Positions 58,210 through 64,000 of a stretch of DNA of 64,000 nt are shown piece after piece (the stretch's first letter is position 1; every line of letters starts with the position of its first letter). A program made the translations under genes and the position numbers. Under the pieces are notes generated by a model, which was not told the DNA's origin, made no database searches, and was given only the letters and a program-made list of their open reading frames with translations. Source of the stretch: Penicillium oxalicum (taxonomy: Eukaryota; Ascomycota; Eurotiomycetes; Eurotiales; Aspergillaceae); the NCBI RefSeq assembly GCF_001723175.1, contig NC_064650.1, positions 2,728,001-2,792,000 of the forward strand, written 5' to 3'.

Positions 58210-61200
58210 TGGACACGATTCCTCCCCTAGAACGAACCATCAGCCCGAGCTACTGGCCATCCATCTTCAGTGTTCACTTTCCTTGCACGGACAACTCCGA
58301 ATGAATCATGGGAGCCAGGCCTTGAGTGGCTGTGGCCGATGCCACGTCTCCAGCCGAGTCTGCCTCAAAAAGGAAAGTTAATCAAAGTTGAAAATCAATA
58401 TATTTTTTTTAAAAAAAAAAGAAAAGAAAAATTGAAAAGAATCAAAAATCAAGACCGAAGAGCCCAGAAGCCTTCACGTCCAGGAAATGAACCCAGCAGC
58501 CGCAAAGGGTCAATGGAGCTCCAACGAGGCCCACGGAGCGGAGAGGTACACCGCGAGCAGGTCCCGGGCCCCATACGACTCGGGATTTTCCCCACACATC
58601 TTGTCTGGGCTGGCTGAGATTGTATGGTCACGAACAAGTACAAACTCTGTACTACCGAGTATAGGTTACCGTGAGTACCCAGTACTGAACTGTCTGACCG
58701 TGAGTCGGATGCCGATGCTTGATGCTGATGCAGTGCACGCCTGTCGGGTGGGACGCATCTAGGACAGTTTCTTTTTTTTTTCCCGGTTAGCAGTGGTCTC
58801 TGCAGGTCCAGTCTTGACTTCTCCTTGGGCGAGGATCCTCGGTGATCGCAGGGACCTCCTGAGTGAGTTTGGTGGTGATGGGATGCCCCGATCTCAGGTG
58901 CTGTCCGGCCACGGTGACTGGTTGGACCAGCCGCTTCCCGAGGCTCTGTCCAAGAGAAGAGGTACTGATACCTCGTCACTGGGTCAACGGATGACTGGTT
59001 GACACTTGACCGTTCAAGAACTGGGTCCCTGATGCGTTGGTTTGGCGGCTGCAGCCTGCAGGACATTTTGGCTGTTTTGAAACACCATCCTCCAATCCGT
59101 GTGCCCCGTTGTCCACCGGTCCAACCGGTCCAGCTGGACGTAGAGTGTAGTGGTACCACCACCAACAGACTCAAGTTGCTCCGGCCCGTTTCTTCAAACA
59201 CACCGTCGGAGTGCTGCACGGTAACTGGACACACTTGCTCTTCCAGGTGTTGCTGACATCGAGATCGGCACCCAGGATTGAGGTTCCCTGATCTACCGTC
59301 CACCATGGTTCTCGAGGAAATGCTTCTTGCGCCCACAGTGTTGATCTCGGGTTCAGTCATTCGAGAAGGACCACGACATCCACTCGATCCATTTTTCCAG
59401 TCTCACAATGACACATGAAGTATGTACCGTCCTCGGTCCCGATTCCACACTCCAGGACCTCCGGATGAAGAGGGTTCCTGTTCGGCAGCAGCACGAGGCG
59501 TGTTCCACGGTACATTCCACGGCAGCTAAAAATGGGTTCCTTTCTTTTTTCTTCTTTTTTTCTTCTCCTTTGTCTGGGAGCCATCCAGAACCACAGAACC
59601 AGCTCCATTCCCGTTCTTTCAACGGGGGATCCAAATAATAATTTTGGTCGTTCCTGCCCGTCCCGAGAGTTGTGTTCCATGTCCGTCTGGAAGAAAATCC
59701 AGCGGGCCCGCTTTGCAAATCTACATAATTGAAGCGAAGAGAAAAAAAGACGGCACAAAAAAAAACGGACATGAACGAACGAGCTGGAACAGGGTAAGCT
59801 GCCAGCTGGGATAGCTTCTGCCCCGGAAACAACATCCCAAGCTTGCAAACGCCCCGAAATCCGATCGCCGAGATAGCGTCATACCTCACTCCACTCGCGC
59901 CAAATGTGAGTCGATACTTTTCCGCGTGGGTCTCACATGGGACAGGCGGCACAACTCGGTTCCTCTTACCGATCGTGTGCCGCCTGGTGGAAATCTCCAA
60001 GCCGGTCGATTGGGAAGCGTCCGGCGATACGACGAGATTTGCGAACTTACGCCTGTATCAGTGTCGGCGTCAGGCACCGACTTTGTCCCTGGTCTGGATT
60101 CTCTGGAATGAGTTGAGATCATGGACGCAAAATAGCCGCTACGGTACACTATATTCAGCGCCTCCACTGGTTTGTAGACCGATACGTTGATGCATCCACG
60201 GTTGATAAGATTGAAGCTGGGCAATTGCGTCCCCTAAGTTCCTTATCGGCACTGAATTTTTTTACATCACGCAAAAGTATCCGCACCACGAAGCATGACA
60301 CTCATGCGCTGTATTCTTCAATCTGTACAGGCCAGACTAAGGAGAACCGAAACCCATGGGTTGGAGGAACCCGACGCCCGATGTTGTGTACGTGCACGAC
60401 AAATTCTGCATTGCCCGGAGCCAGACGTTGACAACTCTCGATGATCTCTGTGGGCCCTGTGATTTCTGTCGTTCGGAGACGACTAGGATCATGATGAGAT
60501 GGAGGGGGATACCGATCCCAACCATGCTTCAATCGATCAACAAGGACCAACAAACCAAACCCTCCCCCCAGCGCTGACGCATTTGAAGCTGGCTCCCTTG
60601 CAAGCGGCACTAAATTAATTCCCCGCAGGAACGAACCGTGTACATAGTTCAACAGAACTTGGACTCCAAATCTGGCCCCAGTCTCGACTCAACTGCAAGG
60701 AGCTCTGCACAGAAAGTCGCTGGAACTCTCTCTAATGATATGCACTATCGGAGACAAAAGTGGGCCAATGACTGGATCTTGCATGGTATCCATGAAGCAA
60801 GCAACCCGACGAATCCACAAATCTATAGGCGCAGAATACAGAGAGAAGGTATAGACGCTAGACAGGACGACCACAGCACTCTTTTCGCAGAGCGTCACCT
60901 GGACGAGCCACGTCAAGTAATCCCTCGCTTCCACTCAAGTAGCAGGGATGGGGGCTTGCCAGGTCCGTGATGGTGGCGGCGCCTCTGCGTCCAACCCTTG
61001 CTCGTGGTAATCTCCGTTGCCATGGTTGGGAAGCCATCGTAGGGGGATAGTTTGAGGGTCTAGGTGAGATACAGAGACACAAAGGTCTTTATGATGACTT
61101 TGTCAGGTGGATATAGCAAGGAAATAATAAGAATTTAAAAAAAAAAAGACAAACCCCCGAGATGAATTGAATTGTTCATGTAGATCGTTTCACTGATGTC

Positions 61201-63258
61201 GTATCATTGTAGAAAGTATCCCTCGTTTCAGAGAGATGTTCTGCTGTCGGCACAGGATGAAAGTGGTCACTTTGATCACTCGACAATAGCTACATCATGT
61301 ACCTTGTGATTTACCTCGGTCGGGGGTGCACTTGCATCGCGAGAACCGGGGGGGGGGGGGGGGGGGGGAGATCACCTTTGGCTTCACAGGCGGCCATGCT
61401 GGAATCACGTCCAGCGCGCACGACTTTTGCTCTACCCCATTAACAAGCCTAGAGCAGGGATCTGCGTCGCTAGCAATATTAGTGTCAGTGGATATCCAGC
61501 AACAAAATCAGTGACATGTGTTCGAGACGGTTGCCTCGTAAGACTAGACCTTTAAAACATACATGGCTTTGCTTTATAGCATTGAAATGAACCTGCCTCA
61601 GTGTGTCAGGGTCCAGCATTGAGCTACATGTAATCATCCATTCATTAGCTTTTGAGCCAGGTTGCAAGTTTCAACAAATTGATCATACTAGCGACAATAG
61701 TCCACCATTTGATGTCCTTGCGAGTGTGAATAGCGCCCACCCCAGAACATTAACCCTGGAAGCATTCATCTTGCAAAATGCACCACTTCAAGTGGCCCAT
61801 GGACTTTATCATTTACTTTTCACCTTGACAATTGGTCATTAGTCCCCTTTGTGCTATAGTTAGTCTTCTCAACTTTAGAGACTGGGCTGAGTTTGTCAAT
61901 TTTGTCAAGAAGTACCTGTCAATCGCATATCTCAGCACTTGTATTATCCTTAATTTAGTCTCGTTTTCAAATAGAGATGGATCGATTATATCCATGGACA
62001 CTATCAAGGGGGGGCAAAAAGGCACCGGAAGCTTACTATGTGGACATGCAAGGCTAGTAGTATTCGCCTCCGGTAATATACTTATCTTGCCTGGCAATTT
62101 TAAATTGAACTGACGAGGCCAAGGATTACAAAGTGATACTCCTCGGAATTCATACTATTATTGATTGGAGAATTCCATGCGCATCAAAGAAATGACAAAT
62201 CCTTTTCTTTTCTTTCTTGCTTGATGCAGCTGTGGCGTGTATTTTGAAGAACACGATCGGCCGGGATGGGGAATCATTGCACACTGGATTTTAGTTCAAG
62301 TCACCAGGTTCCCGAAGGACAGGCATCGCGCTCTATGTTAAATCTTCGGATGCAATTGATTTGGAATTTTCACTTAATATGTCACTAGAGAGAGATGGAG
62401 GGAGAGAGTGTGCGTATGTTTTGAGTCTGATTTGATTCATCACTCAGCGTAGCGTACGATAGCAAAGTTGCTATCTGATCAACTTGCTTCCCAGCTACAT
62501 GATACTCGATCTTAGGCTTGTCATGGAGATACCCTGCCAAATCTCTTTGCAATGATAGTCGTGCAAGAGGTGAGGTGCTTGCAAGCTTCGTGGCTGTCTA
62601 CGTTTTCAAGATCCAAGGACCTTTGAGTGGTAGGATGGTTAGATTACGTTTGAGTGACTACAGCATGTACCCAAAGGTACGTCAATATCGAATGTCCATC
62701 TTCCAGAGTAGATCACACATGTCATACAAATATTCAAGATTCGATGCCAAGAATGCGATCGTGCTTCATTCTGTCCAAACCGGAATCGTGAATAGATCGA
62801 GCCAAGTTTCGACGGAATGTCTTGCGGCCCCCGTACCTGGGAATCTGCCACGATAAGAATGTCCCGAGCTTGCTTGAGCGCACGACCTCAGGCTTCATTC
62901 AACGACAGTGCTCAAATGCTGGGACTCACGAATACAACCTGTAGATGATGATGCATGTGGGGATTCCCTGCAATTTCAAGTCAATGCACTTGAGAGTCCA
63001 CAGGCCAAGACCAGCTAATTGAGGCCAGCAACTCGCAGCTCATTCAAGTAGACCGGCGGAGAAGCTTCTATCATCATCATGTGACTTTATCGATAAGAAA
63101 ATCAAAAATCACCCCTCTTACTGAGCGGTAGGATGGCCTGGAGCCGATCTACCCCAGACCTCGAGAACGTCATTGTCGGCTTCTCAGTTTGTCGACATAA
63201 GCGTCCAAGTCTCCTAAGGTCACCGATCTAGCTGAAGCACAGCTGTATTATCTCCAAA
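58210..63258. other. Five kilobases without a supported gene; GCN20 upstream region at the right end
   Basis: Contains an A/T-rich stretch near 58395-58450, T-rich runs, a G21 homopolymer (61348-61368) and an AT-rich zone at about 61500-62500. The longest frame (minus 58449-59360) is Arg/Ser/Gly-rich with no start or splice logic and appears to be chance. The last few hundred bases should be the GCN20 promoter; no specific site is claimed. Confidence 0.4.
61348..61368. repeat. G21 homopolymer
   Basis: Twenty-one consecutive G on the plus strand in non-coding DNA, read directly. The exact length is likely uncertain in any assembly. Confidence 0.9.
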
Positions 63259-64000
63259 ATGGAGGCAGAACTCCAGTCAAAGATCCCCGGGTTGGATCGT
63301 GTCATTTCGGAATACTCGGTGGTGCGTTTCTTTTTTTTTTTGCCCTTCGCCCTCGTCACGAACTTCTTGAGAACGCAGTCTGACAGGTCTTCAGGGTTAT
63401 CTCACTCATGCTTCCAACCTCTACGTCGAAGAGACAAACACACAGTCACCCCTCGCCGAAGCTGCCGAGACGGTGACGGAGCTGTTGGTCTCTGCCTCGG
63501 GAGACTTCTCGACCAAGAACCGTGATGCGATCAGCAGCCTGGTGGAAAAATTCATCACATCTTTGAGCTCTGCCAATGGCGCCGACTCTGAGAAGCGGCA
63601 AATGCCGATGATGGCCAAGCGACTCGACCAGACCATCAACGTGGGCTCTCAGCGAAACATGTCCTCCACCCTGGGTCTGAGCGGCACCACGGTGGATTTG
63701 GAGTCGGCCAATGCTCGAAAGGTCGAGTCGCGTGTGGACAAGAAGAAGCTCGAAAAGGCCGAGCGAAAGATTCGAGCCAAGCAGGAGAAGAAGCAGATGA
63801 AGACTGTTCATTACGAGGCATCTCGCCTGCTCAACCAGCCCGACGAGGCCATGTCCTACGAGGAGTTCTTCATGGCGGTCAACCCCCTGCAGCTTGGCTC
63901 CGATTCACAGTCCAAGAGCAAGGACATCAAGTTGGACAATATCGATATCTCTGTCAGCGGTCTGCGTATCTTGACGGATGCACAGTTGACTCTTGCGTAT
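63259..64000 (+). CDS. GCN20: ABC-F ATPase GCN20-like, N-terminal part (3' truncated by window)
   Basis: Gcn20 works with Gcn1 on ribosomes to activate the kinase Gcn2 during amino-acid starvation. Exon 1 is 63259-63321 (MEAELQSKIPGLDRVISEYSV) and exon 2 runs from 63395 past the window edge (donor GTGCGT, acceptor TTCAG, phase 0). The first part is the helical N-terminal region (GYLTHASNLYVEET), which binds Gcn1 in yeast. It is followed by a Lys-rich charged helix (KKLEKAERKIRAKQEKKQMK). The first ABC domain begins at DIKLDNIDISVSGLRILTDA and the window ends at LTLAY, just before the expected Walker A motif. The order of these parts and the wording around GLRIL match GCN20/ABCF3 rather than Arb1 or eEF3. 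Confidence 0.9.

Noticed and set aside
58449..59360. 303-codon minus-strand frame in the right-hand spacer
   Set aside because: Its composition is Arg/Ser/Gly/Pro-rich as expected from base content, and it has no motif, signal or splice context. It may simply be a long chance frame.

Overview
The window reads as nuclear DNA of a filamentous ascomycete, most likely a eurotiomycete close to Aspergillus or Penicillium. The basis is compact genes on both strands, short GT-AG introns of about 50-220 nt, pyrimidine-rich leaders and the gene families present. No species can be named from sequence alone. Gene models were built by hand from reading frames, splice sites and recalled family features; no search was run.

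Layout. 1-45 is the last 14 codons of a gene entering from the left. 0.66-23 kb is dense with conserved genes: an unknown conserved fungal protein (-), ethanolamine-phosphate cytidylyltransferase ECT1 (+), monothiol glutaredoxin GRX5 (-), COQ2 (-), a JmjC/zinc-finger chromatin protein (+), a four-pass membrane protein (-), COA1 (+), mitoribosomal uL3m (-), a DUF1279/FAM210-like protein (+) and the phosphate sensor NUC-2/PHO81 (-). About 6.5 kb without a convincing gene follows. A Ser/Thr-rich single-pass membrane protein lies at 29.5-30.8 kb. 30.8-40.5 kb is gene-poor, with diverged repeats, orphan reading frames, a hairpin and a decayed coding stretch, and holds one clear gene, a PGAP4-like glycosyltransferase (+). 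A Ser/Pro-rich single-pass membrane protein is at 40.5-42.9 kb (-), followed by 6 kb without a clear gene. A DHA1-type MFS transporter (+, 49.1-51.1 kb) and a 1107-residue low-complexity/coiled-coil protein (-, 53.1-56.6 kb) come next. About 6.7 kb of mostly non-coding DNA leads to the 5' part of GCN20 (+), which runs off the right edge.

Function. Five of the eight genes between 4.8 and 17.6 kb encode proteins predicted to act in mitochondria: Fe-S cluster transfer (GRX5), ubiquinone synthesis (COQ2), cytochrome oxidase assembly (COA1), mitochondrial translation (uL3m) and an inner-membrane DUF1279 protein. ECT1 makes phosphatidylethanolamine precursors, NUC-2 senses phosphate and GCN20 links amino-acid starvation to translation. 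These are housekeeping genes; no biosynthetic cluster or defence system is visible.

The most notable features are: single-base reading-frame breaks at or beside homopolymers in three otherwise conserved genes (four breaks, a fifth possible), which point either to consensus errors or to real lesions; a NUC-2 start codon split by an intron; a C16/G13 pair inside the COA1 intron; and a decayed unknown coding sequence next to the PGAP4-like gene.
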